Assembly: GCA_013821825.1 (NCBI GenBank)
Contig: PNJK01000006.1
Coordinates: forward strand, 1 to 64,000
DNA length: 64,000 nucleotides
Direction of reading: 5' to 3'
Source of the DNA: Rhodobacter sp.
Lineage (GTDB): Bacteria; Pseudomonadota; Alphaproteobacteria; Rhodobacterales; Rhodobacteraceae
Shown: positions 19,086 through 27,099 of the stretch, piece after piece
How the letters are laid out: each line of letters starts with the position of its first letter
Numbering within the stretch: the first letter of the stretch is position 1
Notes under the pieces: generated by a model
Told to the model about the DNA's origin: nothing
Databases searched by the model: none
Seen by the model: only the letters and a program-made list of their open reading frames with translations
Made by a program: the position numbers and the translations under genes

Positions 19086-19817
19086 ATGGTGCGTTCGGTG
19101 AACGAACCGGTGGTCCTGATCCCCGGCTTCATGGCGGATGCGCGGGGTTTCATGCCGCAAATCGTCCAGCTTGGTGCCACACGGCAGATCATCCTGCTCG
19201 CACCCGGCATGGCCGACACGGTGGAAAAGGTGGCGAGCGATGCCGCTCCGAACCTGCCCCCCCGCTTTGCCGTCATCGGCCACGGCCTGGGCGGCAACAT
19301 CGCGATCGAGCTGTTGCGTCGCCGGCCAGAGGCGGTCAGCCGCGTCGCGCTGATTGCCACCGACCCATTGCCCGAAACGCCGCAACTTGCCGCCGCACAA
19401 GAGGCGTTGCTGGTCGCGGCCAAGACCGGCCACATGGCCGATTGCATCTCGCGGATGCTGCCCGAGACGGCGCTGTTTGAGGCGCCCTGGCGGGGCGAGG
19501 TGCTGGCTTTGGTGCATGACATGGCCTCGACGCTGGGGGTGGACCAGTTCCTGCGCCAGCTGCGCGCCATGCAGCGCCGCCCCGATCAGCAAAAGACGCT
19601 GCGCAAGGCCAATGTGCCGACCCTGATCATGACGGGCGAGGCCGACACCATCGTTCCGCGCCGCCGGGCCGAATTCCTGGCCGGCATGATGCCGCAAGGC
19701 TGCCTTGAGATTATCGCCGAAGCCGGCCACCTGCCCCAGCTTGAACGGCCCGAAGCGGTCACCCAGGCGTTGGAGACGTTCCTGTCCGGACGCCTCCCGC
19801 CCTTGATGCTACGCTGA
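19086..19817 (+). CDS. Alpha/beta hydrolase
   Basis: VVLIPGFMADARGFMPQ; FAVIGHGLGGNIAIELL; TLIMTGEADTIVP; AGHLPQLERPE. Confidence 0.8.
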   Translation: MVRSVNEPVVLIPGFMADARGFMPQIVQLGATRQIILLAPGMADTVEKVASDAAPNLPPRFAVIGHGLGGNIAIELLRRRPEAVSRVALIATDPLPETPQLAAAQEALLVAAKTGHMADCISRMLPETALFEAPWRGEVLALVHDMASTLGVDQFLRQLRAMQRRPDQQKTLRKANVPTLIMTGEADTIVPRRRAEFLAGMMPQGCLEIIAEAGHLPQLERPEAVTQALETFLSGRLPPLMLR

Positions 19818-21077
19818 AGCGAGCGCGATCTTCGCCTTCTTGGCGCCGCCGGAATTTGCGTCGATGAAGTTCAGGACCAGGGGGCGAATGTTCAGCCGCC
19901 AGCTTTTCCCGGCAAAGATGCCATAATGGCCCGCGCCCTGCTCCAGATGCTGCGCCTTCTTGTCATCCGACAATCCGGTCAACAGGTTGAGCGCGGCCAC
20001 GCATTGGCCGGGGGCCGAGATGTCGTCATTCGCGCCTTCCACCGTCATCACCGCAACGTTGGTGATGGCGCCCAGGTCGACCTTGCGGCCCGCGACAACA
20101 AAGGAATTCGTCGCAATCTCGCGGTTCTTGAAGATCCGCTCTACCGTGGACAGGTAGAATTCAGCCGTCATGTCCATCACAGCCAGGTATTCGTCATAGA
20201 AACGGTTGTGCGCGTCGTGGTCCGCCCCCTCGCCGCGTGACACGCGAAGCACCTGTTCGGAAAACGCCTTGCTGTGCCGTTCCGCGTTCATCGTGATGAA
20301 GCTTTGCAGCTGCATCAGGCCCGGATAGACCAGCCGCCCCGCGCCCTTGTGCTTGAATCCGACGCGCTGGATTACCAGATGCTCCAGCTGGCCCATCGTC
20401 ACGCGACGGCCAAAGTCGGTCACCTCGGTCGCGGCGGCATCGGGGTCGACCGGGCCGCCGATCAGGACCAGCGACTTCGGTTGCGCTTCGGGATGTTCGG
20501 CCGCCAGATACGCGGTGGCCGCAAGGGCAAGGGGCACTGGCTGGCAGACGGCGATGACATGGGTGTCGGGACCCAGTTCCTTCATGAACTCGGCCAGGTA
20601 AAGCGTGTAATCCTCGATGTCGAACTTGCCCGCAGAGACCGGAATATCGCGGGCATTGTGCCAGTCGGTCACATAGACATCGGCATCGGGCAGCAGCGAG
20701 GCAACGGTCGACCGCAGAAGCGTGGCGTAGTGCCCCGACATCGGCGCCACCAGAAGCACCTTGCGCGCCATGGGCGACCGGCGGCGGACGAAGAACTGCA
20801 CCAGATCGCCGAACGGCTTTTCGACAACCGGCTTCACATCGACCAGATGGTCGGTGCCATCGGGGCCGACGATCGACCGGATGCCCCAGTCGGGCTTGGC
20901 GACCATGCGGCTGAAGGTGCGTTCCGTCACCTCACCCCAGGCGGCCATCAGCGGCAGCATCGGGTTCATCGACATCGCGAAGGCCGGATAGCTTGCAAAA
21001 GCCCTGGCCGAGGCCCCCAACCACTCATTCGTGTTGCGGGCGCTTTCCATAAGGTCGTAGGTGAACATATACTTCAT
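19809..21077 (-). CDS. phaZ: Intracellular polyhydroxyalkanoate depolymerase
   Basis: MKYMFTYDLMESARNTNEWLGASARAFASYPAF; VLLVAPMSGHYATLLRSTV; VYVTDWHNARDIPVSAGKFDIEDY; divergent from phaC. Confidence 0.9.
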   Translation of the reverse strand: MKYMFTYDLMESARNTNEWLGASARAFASYPAFAMSMNPMLPLMAAWGEVTERTFSRMVAKPDWGIRSIVGPDGTDHLVDVKPVVEKPFGDLVQFFVRRRSPMARKVLLVAPMSGHYATLLRSTVASLLPDADVYVTDWHNARDIPVSAGKFDIEDYTLYLAEFMKELGPDTHVIAVCQPVPLALAATAYLAAEHPEAQPKSLVLIGGPVDPDAAATEVTDFGRRVTMGQLEHLVIQRVGFKHKGAGRLVYPGLMQLQSFITMNAERHSKAFSEQVLRVSRGEGADHDAHNRFYDEYLAVMDMTAEFYLSTVERIFKNREIATNSFVVAGRKVDLGAITNVAVMTVEGANDDISAPGQCVAALNLLTGLSDDKKAQHLEQGAGHYGIFAGKSWRLNIRPLVLNFIDANSGGAKKAKIALASA

Positions 21078-21175
21078 GAGGTCTCCTTGCCCGCAGGGGG
21101 GCCGATCTGGCATGGCCGACCACGGCGTGGCTACGCTATGCTGCACAGCGGCGAAGATAGGGGGAAATCGTTAGC

Positions 21176-22984
21176 ATGACAACAGAAGAGAATGCCCTCG
21201 ATCCAGATGCCGAGGCCCGGGCCGCCCGGCTGAACGCCAATCTCGCCAAGGTTGACGAGTTGTCAAAGCGCCTGACGGCGGCCCTCAGCCATCGCCGCCA
21301 GATCGATCCGTCGCTGCATGGCCCTGCGCCCGACGTCTACATGAAGGCCGCCGCCGCCTATCTGGCCGAGATGATGCAGAACCCCGCCCGCGTGGTCGAA
21401 CACCAGATCAACTACTGGGGCAAGACGCTGAAACACTACGTGGAGGCGCAGCAGACCCTTGCCAAGGGCGAATTCAAGGCCCCGCCGGATCCCACGCCGA
21501 AGGACCGCCGCTTTTCGAACCCCTTGTGGGAAACGCATCCTTTCTTCAACTACCTCAAGCAGCAGTACTTGATGAACGCGGAAGCCATCACCACCGCCGT
21601 CGGCGACATGGAGACGCTGGCTCCCGAAGACCGCCGCCGGGTGGATTACTTCACCAAGCAGATCGTCGACATGTTCAGCCCGACGAACTTCCTGGGCACC
21701 AATCCCGACGTCCTGGAGAAAGCCGTGGCCACCGATGGTGAAAGCCTGGTGCAGGGGTTGGAGAACCTGGTTCGCGATATCGAGGGCAATCAGGGCGACC
21801 TGCTGGTGACGCTCGCCGACCGCGAGGCGTTCAAGGTGGGTGAAAACCTGGCCACCACTCCGGGTGCGGTTGTCTACCGCAACCGGATGCTGGAGCTGAT
21901 CCAGTACGAACCCACCACCGAGAAAGTCCACCAGACGCCCCTGCTGATCTTCCCGCCCTGGATCAACAAGTTCTACATCATGGACCTGAAACCGCAGAAT
22001 TCGCTGATCAAGTGGATCGTGGATCAGGGATTCACGCTGTTCGTCGTCTCCTGGGTCAACCCGGACATGAGCTACGCCGGCACCAGCATGGATGACTACA
22101 TGCGCGACGGCTATCTGCGCGCCATGGCCGAGGTCCGGCGGATCACGGGTGAAAAGCAGATCAACGCCGTCGGCTACTGCATTGCGGGCACAACGCTGGG
22201 CCTCACACTGGCGCACCTGCAAAGGGCCGGGGATGACACCGTGAAGTCCGCCACCTTCCTGACCACGCTGGCCGATTTCTCGGACCCGGGCGAAGTGGGC
22301 GTGTTCCTGAACAACGATTTCGTCGACGGGATCGAACGCCAGACCGCGCAGGATGGCATCCTGTCGCGGATGTTCATGAGCCGGACCTTCAGTTTCCTGC
22401 GCTCCAACGACCTGATCTACACCCCCGCCATCAAGAGCTACATGCTGGGCGAGGCACCGCCGGCCTTCGACCTGCTTTACTGGAACGGCGACGGCACCAA
22501 CCTGCCCGCGAAGATGGCTGTCGAATATCTGCGCGGGCTGTGCCAGGCCGACGGCTTTGCCAAGGGTGAGTTCCCGGTCTTCGGACACCCCGTCAGTCTG
22601 GCCGACATCAAGCTTCCGCTTTGTGCCATCGCCTGCGAGACGGACCACATCGCCCACTGGCGCGGCAGCTTCAACAGCATCAAGCAGATGGGTTCTTCCG
22701 ACAAGACTTTCATCCTGTCGGAAAGCGGCCATATCGCAGGGATCATCAATCCGCCTTCTAAGGACAAGTACGGCCACTACACCAACGACGGCCCGGTTTC
22801 CGGCGAACCCGACGCCTGGCTCAAGGGCGCAACCTTCCACAAGGGCAGCTGGTGGCCGCGTTGGCGCGATTGGCTGGCGGAACGGTCCGGCCCGATGATC
22901 AAGGCGCGGATTCCGGTTGATTCTCTGGCTGCGGCCCCCGGAACCTATGTGGTGGCGACCCCCGCCGTGACAACGGCGCTCTGA
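21176..22984 (+). CDS. phaC: Class I poly-beta-hydroxyalkanoate synthase
   Basis: VNAVGYCIAGTTLGLTLA (GYCIAG catalytic cysteine box), LLIFPPWINKFYIMDL, ESGHIAGIINPP. Confidence 0.95.
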   Translation: MTTEENALDPDAEARAARLNANLAKVDELSKRLTAALSHRRQIDPSLHGPAPDVYMKAAAAYLAEMMQNPARVVEHQINYWGKTLKHYVEAQQTLAKGEFKAPPDPTPKDRRFSNPLWETHPFFNYLKQQYLMNAEAITTAVGDMETLAPEDRRRVDYFTKQIVDMFSPTNFLGTNPDVLEKAVATDGESLVQGLENLVRDIEGNQGDLLVTLADREAFKVGENLATTPGAVVYRNRMLELIQYEPTTEKVHQTPLLIFPPWINKFYIMDLKPQNSLIKWIVDQGFTLFVVSWVNPDMSYAGTSMDDYMRDGYLRAMAEVRRITGEKQINAVGYCIAGTTLGLTLAHLQRAGDDTVKSATFLTTLADFSDPGEVGVFLNNDFVDGIERQTAQDGILSRMFMSRTFSFLRSNDLIYTPAIKSYMLGEAPPAFDLLYWNGDGTNLPAKMAVEYLRGLCQADGFAKGEFPVFGHPVSLADIKLPLCAIACETDHIAHWRGSFNSIKQMGSSDKTFILSESGHIAGIINPPSKDKYGHYTNDGPVSGEPDAWLKGATFHKGSWWPRWRDWLAERSGPMIKARIPVDSLAAAPGTYVVATPAVTTAL

Positions 22985-23015
22985 CATTTCAGCTGCTTTC
23001 CCTTGGGTTAGCCAG

Positions 23016-23071
23016 CTGCAACCGGCAGTTTTGCTGCAATGCAGAAATAGACTTGAATTGCTGCGATGCAG
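23016..23071 (+). promoter_or_regulatory. Cluster of PhaR-type operators upstream of the phasin gene
   Basis: CTGC-AAT-GCAG at 23034-23044, CTGC-GAT-GCAG at 23061-23071, CTGC-N5-GCAG at 23016-23028. Confidence 0.7.
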
Positions 23072-23130
23072 CATCTATATAGCTTCTATCAGATCCCCGG
23101 CCGATACCCGGAAACACAGGAGCAAATGAA

Positions 23131-23580
23131 ATGACCAAGACCCCAGATTTCGCCAAAGTCATGCAGGACATGATGGCTTCGTTCCCGGTTGACGCTTCGG
23201 CCTTCCAGAACGCATTCAAGACTCAGGCTGCTTTCACCGAGAAATTCTCGAAAGTCGCCCTGGAAGCTGCTGAAAAGTCCACCGAGATCACCTCGAAGTG
23301 GGCCAAGGACTCGATCGCCAAGCTTTCGGTCGTCTCCAAAGCCAAGACCGAGCCGACCGAGTACACCAAATCGGTGACCGACTTCGCTTCGGCTGCTGCC
23401 GAGATGGCTGCCGAGAACATGGCCGCTTTCGCTGAAGTTGCGAAAAAAGTGCAGATGGAAACCGTCGAGCTGATGCTGGCCGCTGGCAAGGACATGTCGG
23501 AAGACGCGACCGCCGCCGTCAAGAAAGCCACCGCCGAAGTGACTTCGGTGGCCAAGAAGGCAGCTGCCGCTGCCAAGTGA
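23131..23580 (+). CDS. phaP: Phasin (PHA granule-associated protein)
   Basis: Small Ala/Lys-rich helical protein between phaC and phaR. Confidence 0.9.
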   Translation: MTKTPDFAKVMQDMMASFPVDASAFQNAFKTQAAFTEKFSKVALEAAEKSTEITSKWAKDSIAKLSVVSKAKTEPTEYTKSVTDFASAAAEMAAENMAAFAEVAKKVQMETVELMLAAGKDMSEDATAAVKKATAEVTSVAKKAAAAAK

Positions 23581-23615
23581 TTGCTGACTGGTAACCAGTT
23601 CGCGCAGATTGCGCC

Positions 23616-23657
23616 GGGCGGGCATGGGGATGGACCCCGCGCCCGCCCTTTCTTTTT
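23616..23657 (+). terminator. Rho-independent terminator after phaP
   Basis: GGGCGGGC ... GCCCGCCC followed by TTTCTTTTTT. Confidence 0.8.
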
Positions 23658-23708
23658 TCGCGGGCCTACCCTAAGCTTCTCTGCATGCGCACAATCCCTG
23701 GGGGGGCC

Positions 23709-24272
23709 ATGGCCGACACTGATAAACCACTGCTGATCAAGCGCTATGCCAGCCGCCGTCTCTACAACACCGAAACGTCGGATTACGTGACGCTGGAGGA
23801 TATCGCCGGCTTCATCCGTGCCGGGCGCGAGGTGCAGATCGTCGATCTGAAATCCGGCGATGACCTGACGCGGCAATACCTGCTGCAGATTGTGGCCGAG
23901 CACGAATCCAAAGGCGAGAGCGTCCTGCCGGTCGACGTGCTGACCGACCTTGTGCGCAGCTATACCAGCGGCGTGCAGTCGATCGTGCCGCAGTTCCTGG
24001 CCTCGTCGTTCGAGATGCTGCGCGAAAACCAGGCCAAGATGATGCAGAACCTGTCTGCCTTCCCGAACCCGATGGCTGCGGTGCCGGGCTTCGACGCAAT
24101 CCGCAAGCAGCAAGAGGCGTTCCTGAAGACGATGATGGGCGGCGTGCCCGGCTGGGGTGGTTCCGGCCCCGCGCGCGAGGAAGAGGCCCCGGCCTCCACC
24201 GACGACATCGCCGACATCGCCGACATCAAGAAGCAGCTGGCCGAGTTGCAGAAGAAGCTGTCAAAGCTCTGA
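23709..24272 (+). CDS. phaR: Polyhydroxyalkanoate synthesis repressor PhaR
   Basis: LLIKRYASRRLYNTETSDYVTLEDIAGFIRAGREVQIVDLKSGDDLTRQYLLQIVAEHE. Confidence 0.95.
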   Translation: MADTDKPLLIKRYASRRLYNTETSDYVTLEDIAGFIRAGREVQIVDLKSGDDLTRQYLLQIVAEHESKGESVLPVDVLTDLVRSYTSGVQSIVPQFLASSFEMLRENQAKMMQNLSAFPNPMAAVPGFDAIRKQQEAFLKTMMGGVPGWGGSGPAREEEAPASTDDIADIADIKKQLAELQKKLSKL

Positions 24273-24275
24273 GCC

Positions 24276-25226
24276 ATGGCTGAAGCCGAAGGCCGCGTCA
24301 CGCTTTGGGGGATCGAGGTTTTCGTCGCCGCGGCCGAAGAAGGCTCGATCTCCGCCGCCGCCCGGCGCCTTGGGGTCAGCCCGTCGGCTATCAGTCAGCA
24401 GCTCTCGGGGCTTGAAGCTGCGTTGGGGACGTCGTTGCTGGACCGGTCGGGTCGGCCAGTGCAGGTCACGCCCGCCGGCGCCATGTTCCGGCGACACGCC
24501 CAGATCATCCTGAATGCCGCCAGTGAAGCCCGGGCCGAACTGGCGATGTCCGATCTGGCGGGCATGACGACCCTGCGCCTTGGCGTGATCGAGGATTTCG
24601 ACAGCGACGTGACCCCTCGCCTGCTGTCGCTGCTGGCGCAAGATCTGAAAGGCTGCCGCTTTCTGCTGGAAACCGGCGCCAGCCACCGGCTTCTGGACCA
24701 GCTGGAGGCGCGGGCGCTGGATGTCGTCGTCGCGGCGGATTACACCACCGATCCGCATGGCGACAGCAGTTGGCGCGAAGTGCATCCCCTGATGTCGGAA
24801 CCTTTCGTCGCCGTCTGCCCGCAAGGCGCGCGGATCGAGGACCTGCCGCTGATCCAGTATACCGCAAGGCACCTGATGGGCCGCCAGATCGCGGCGCATC
24901 TGGTCCGGCAGGGCGTCCGGCTTGGCCACCGTTTCGAACTGGACAGCTATGCCGCGATCATGGCGATGGTCGCGGGGGGCGAGGGCTGGACGATCCTGAC
25001 GCCTCTGGCCCTGCATCAGGCCCGCGCCTTTCGTGCCACGGTCGAGGTCCGCCCCCTGCCCTTTGCCCCGCTGGAACGCACCCTGTCGCTGTCTGCCCGC
25101 GAGTGCATCCTGCGCGGCGTGCCCGGACAGATCGCCAACCGCCTGAAAGCCCTGATCGCCGAGGTTGTCATTGCCCCGGCACTGGCCGATCATCCCTGGC
25201 TTGCACCGGCGCTGCGCGTGCTCTGA
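24276..25226 (+). CDS. LysR-family transcriptional regulator
   Basis: VFVAAAEEGSISAAARRLGVSPSAISQQLSGLEAALGTSLLDRSGRPVQVTPAG. Confidence 0.92.
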   Translation: MAEAEGRVTLWGIEVFVAAAEEGSISAAARRLGVSPSAISQQLSGLEAALGTSLLDRSGRPVQVTPAGAMFRRHAQIILNAASEARAELAMSDLAGMTTLRLGVIEDFDSDVTPRLLSLLAQDLKGCRFLLETGASHRLLDQLEARALDVVVAADYTTDPHGDSSWREVHPLMSEPFVAVCPQGARIEDLPLIQYTARHLMGRQIAAHLVRQGVRLGHRFELDSYAAIMAMVAGGEGWTILTPLALHQARAFRATVEVRPLPFAPLERTLSLSARECILRGVPGQIANRLKALIAEVVIAPALADHPWLAPALRVL

Positions 25227-25256
25227 CCGCGCACACCGCCGGCGAAGGGGCCTCGA

Positions 25257-26456
25257 TCAGCCCCGAACCTCGGCCGCCGCATCCGCGATGGCATCGGCGA
25301 TATAGTCCAGTTCTGCCCCGGTCAGCCTGGTCGGCAGGCGGACATCGCAGGCCCGCATCAGCATGGCCCGGGTCTGCGGCAGATCGGGTTGCGGCCCCAG
25401 GAACTGCCAGTTCCAGAACGCCCGCGCGTTGCCCTCGCTCAATCCGAAGACCTGCACCGTCACGCCCCGCGCCTTGGTCGCGGCCTGAAAGTCCAGCGCC
25501 TGCGCGTCCGTCCAGTCGCCGGTCAGGTTGAACTGGATCGAATCCGGTGCCCGCAGTTCCGGCCCCAGCGGATCTGGCACTGTCAGATGTGCCGATGAGT
25601 TGAGCTTCGCCGCGACATGGTCATGGTTGGCGCGGCCTTTCTCCACCCGGTCAGCCACCAGCGGCAGCTGCGGGCGGATCACGGCAGCCGACAGGTTCTG
25701 CATCCGCAGGTTATAAAGCGGCAGCTTGTTCTGCCAATGTGCACAGGAGTTCGACAGGCCGGGGTGCTTTTTCCAGTTCGTCTCATAGGCACCCGACATG
25801 ATGATCGCGCGCGCGGCAATCTCGGGGTCATCGGTGATCATGATGCCGCCTTCGCCGGCGTTCACCATCTTGTAGGACTGGAAACTGAAGCAACCGACCT
25901 TGCCAATGGTCCCGATATTGCGCCCGTCCCAGACCGTGCCCAACGAATGGGCCGCGTCCTCGATCACCGGAATGCCCGCCGCATCGCAAAGCGCCATGAT
26001 CGCGTCCATGTCGGACGTGTGTCCGCGCATGTGGCTGATCATCACCGCGCCCGCGCCTGGCAGTCTGGCGGCGAAATCCTCGATGTTCACCCGGTAGTTC
26101 GCGCCCACTTCCACCAGCACCGGCTCACACTCGGCATGCACGACCGAGGACGGCACGGCCGCAAAGGTAAAGGCAGGGATCAGCACTTTCGCGCCCTTCG
26201 GCAGGTCCAGCGCCTTTAGCGCCAGAAACAGCGCCGCCGAACAGGACGACACCGCCAGCGCATAGCGACTGCCCATCAGCGCCGCGAACTCGGCCTCAAG
26301 CAGCGCCACCGGGGAATCCGACGGAGCGGTATAGCGAAAGAGGTCGCCCGAAGAGAGCAGCCTTTCGATTTCGGCCCGCGCGGCTTCGGGGATCGGTTCG
26401 GCGTCATACACATTCGGGGCGCCGTTCTCGACAAGGGTCTGACCGTCGGGGGCCAT
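25257..26456 (-). CDS. DegT/DnrJ/EryC1/StrS-family aminotransferase
   Basis: VIEDAAHSLG, CFSFQSYKMVNAGEGG (PLP lysine); start trimmed to MAPDGQTL (ATG 26456), preceded by AGGAAAGG SD. Confidence 0.88.
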   Translation of the reverse strand: MAPDGQTLVENGAPNVYDAEPIPEAARAEIERLLSSGDLFRYTAPSDSPVALLEAEFAALMGSRYALAVSSCSAALFLALKALDLPKGAKVLIPAFTFAAVPSSVVHAECEPVLVEVGANYRVNIEDFAARLPGAGAVMISHMRGHTSDMDAIMALCDAAGIPVIEDAAHSLGTVWDGRNIGTIGKVGCFSFQSYKMVNAGEGGIMITDDPEIAARAIIMSGAYETNWKKHPGLSNSCAHWQNKLPLYNLRMQNLSAAVIRPQLPLVADRVEKGRANHDHVAAKLNSSAHLTVPDPLGPELRAPDSIQFNLTGDWTDAQALDFQAATKARGVTVQVFGLSEGNARAFWNWQFLGPQPDLPQTRAMLMRACDVRLPTRLTGAELDYIADAIADAAAEVRG

Positions 26457-26459
26457 TCG

Positions 26460-26496
26460 TACACCTTTCCTTAAACTCCGTTTCAGGAAAGGTGTA
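26460..26496 (-). promoter_or_regulatory. Hairpin/palindrome covering the Shine-Dalgarno of the DegT aminotransferase
   Basis: TACACCTTTCCT-GAAACGGAGTTTA-AGGAAAGGTGTA: 12-bp perfect stem, inner AAAC/GTTT; ends 3 nt before ATG. Confidence 0.7.
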
Positions 26497-26550
26497 AACA
26501 TCCGTTCGATGACACGCCAGTGACAAGTTCCCCGGCTGGTGACTTTCCGC

Positions 26551-27099
26551 CTAGGGTTTCAGCGCCGCGCGCGCCGCCAATGCCTCGATCGCCACCCCGA
26601 TCTCGTGCCAGGCAGTGCGCGCCATGGACCGGAAGACCATCAGTTCAAAGGCATATTCCTCGGTCCGCAGCAGCACGGCGTTCATGTGGTTCAGAGGCGC
26701 ACGCACCGACTGCCCCACCGGAAAGGCCAGCAGCCGCAAGTCCATGGGGACCAGCCGCATCAAGGCGTCCACCGCCCCCAGCCCGGCGACCGACAGCACC
26801 GCCCAGCCGTCTGATTGATCGGTCAGGGCCGCCCCCTGCAGCGCCGGGGCCGGGGCTCCGATCAGAAAGGCCTGATCCCGTCCGGTCCAGACAATCCGGG
26901 CGCCCTTCTTTTCGGCAAAGCGGTTGGGCGCCGGGAACGTCAGCCCCAGCCCCTTCAACCCCTTCGCCAGTGCCTTGGCGCCGCCGGGAAAGACCGCGAT
27001 GCTGGTGATCGGGCCCACCGGAACCTCGGCCAGGGTCACCCCCCCCAGCGTCAGCGGCGCGCGCCCTTGAAGCGCGGATTTGGCAATCAACTCAGGCAC
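26551..27099 (-). CDS. soxG: Sarcosine oxidase subunit gamma
   Basis: Terminal gene of the soxBDAG operon; GcvT/SoxG-like; overlaps soxA stop. Confidence 0.85.
   Translation of the reverse strand: MPELIAKSALQGRAPLTLGGVTLAEVPVGPITSIAVFPGGAKALAKGLKGLGLTFPAPNRFAEKKGARIVWTGRDQAFLIGAPAPALQGAALTDQSDGWAVLSVAGLGAVDALMRLVPMDLRLLAFPVGQSVRAPLNHMNAVLLRTEEYAFELMVFRSMARTAWHEIGVAIEALAARAALKP

Noticed and set aside
21263-23074. 603-aa minus-strand ORF
   Set aside because: Antisense to phaC; composition typical of a shadow ORF.
24190-24240. GCCGACATC triplet repeat (DIADIADI)
   Set aside because: Short in-frame coding repeat in phaR, likely a slippage product without wider structure.
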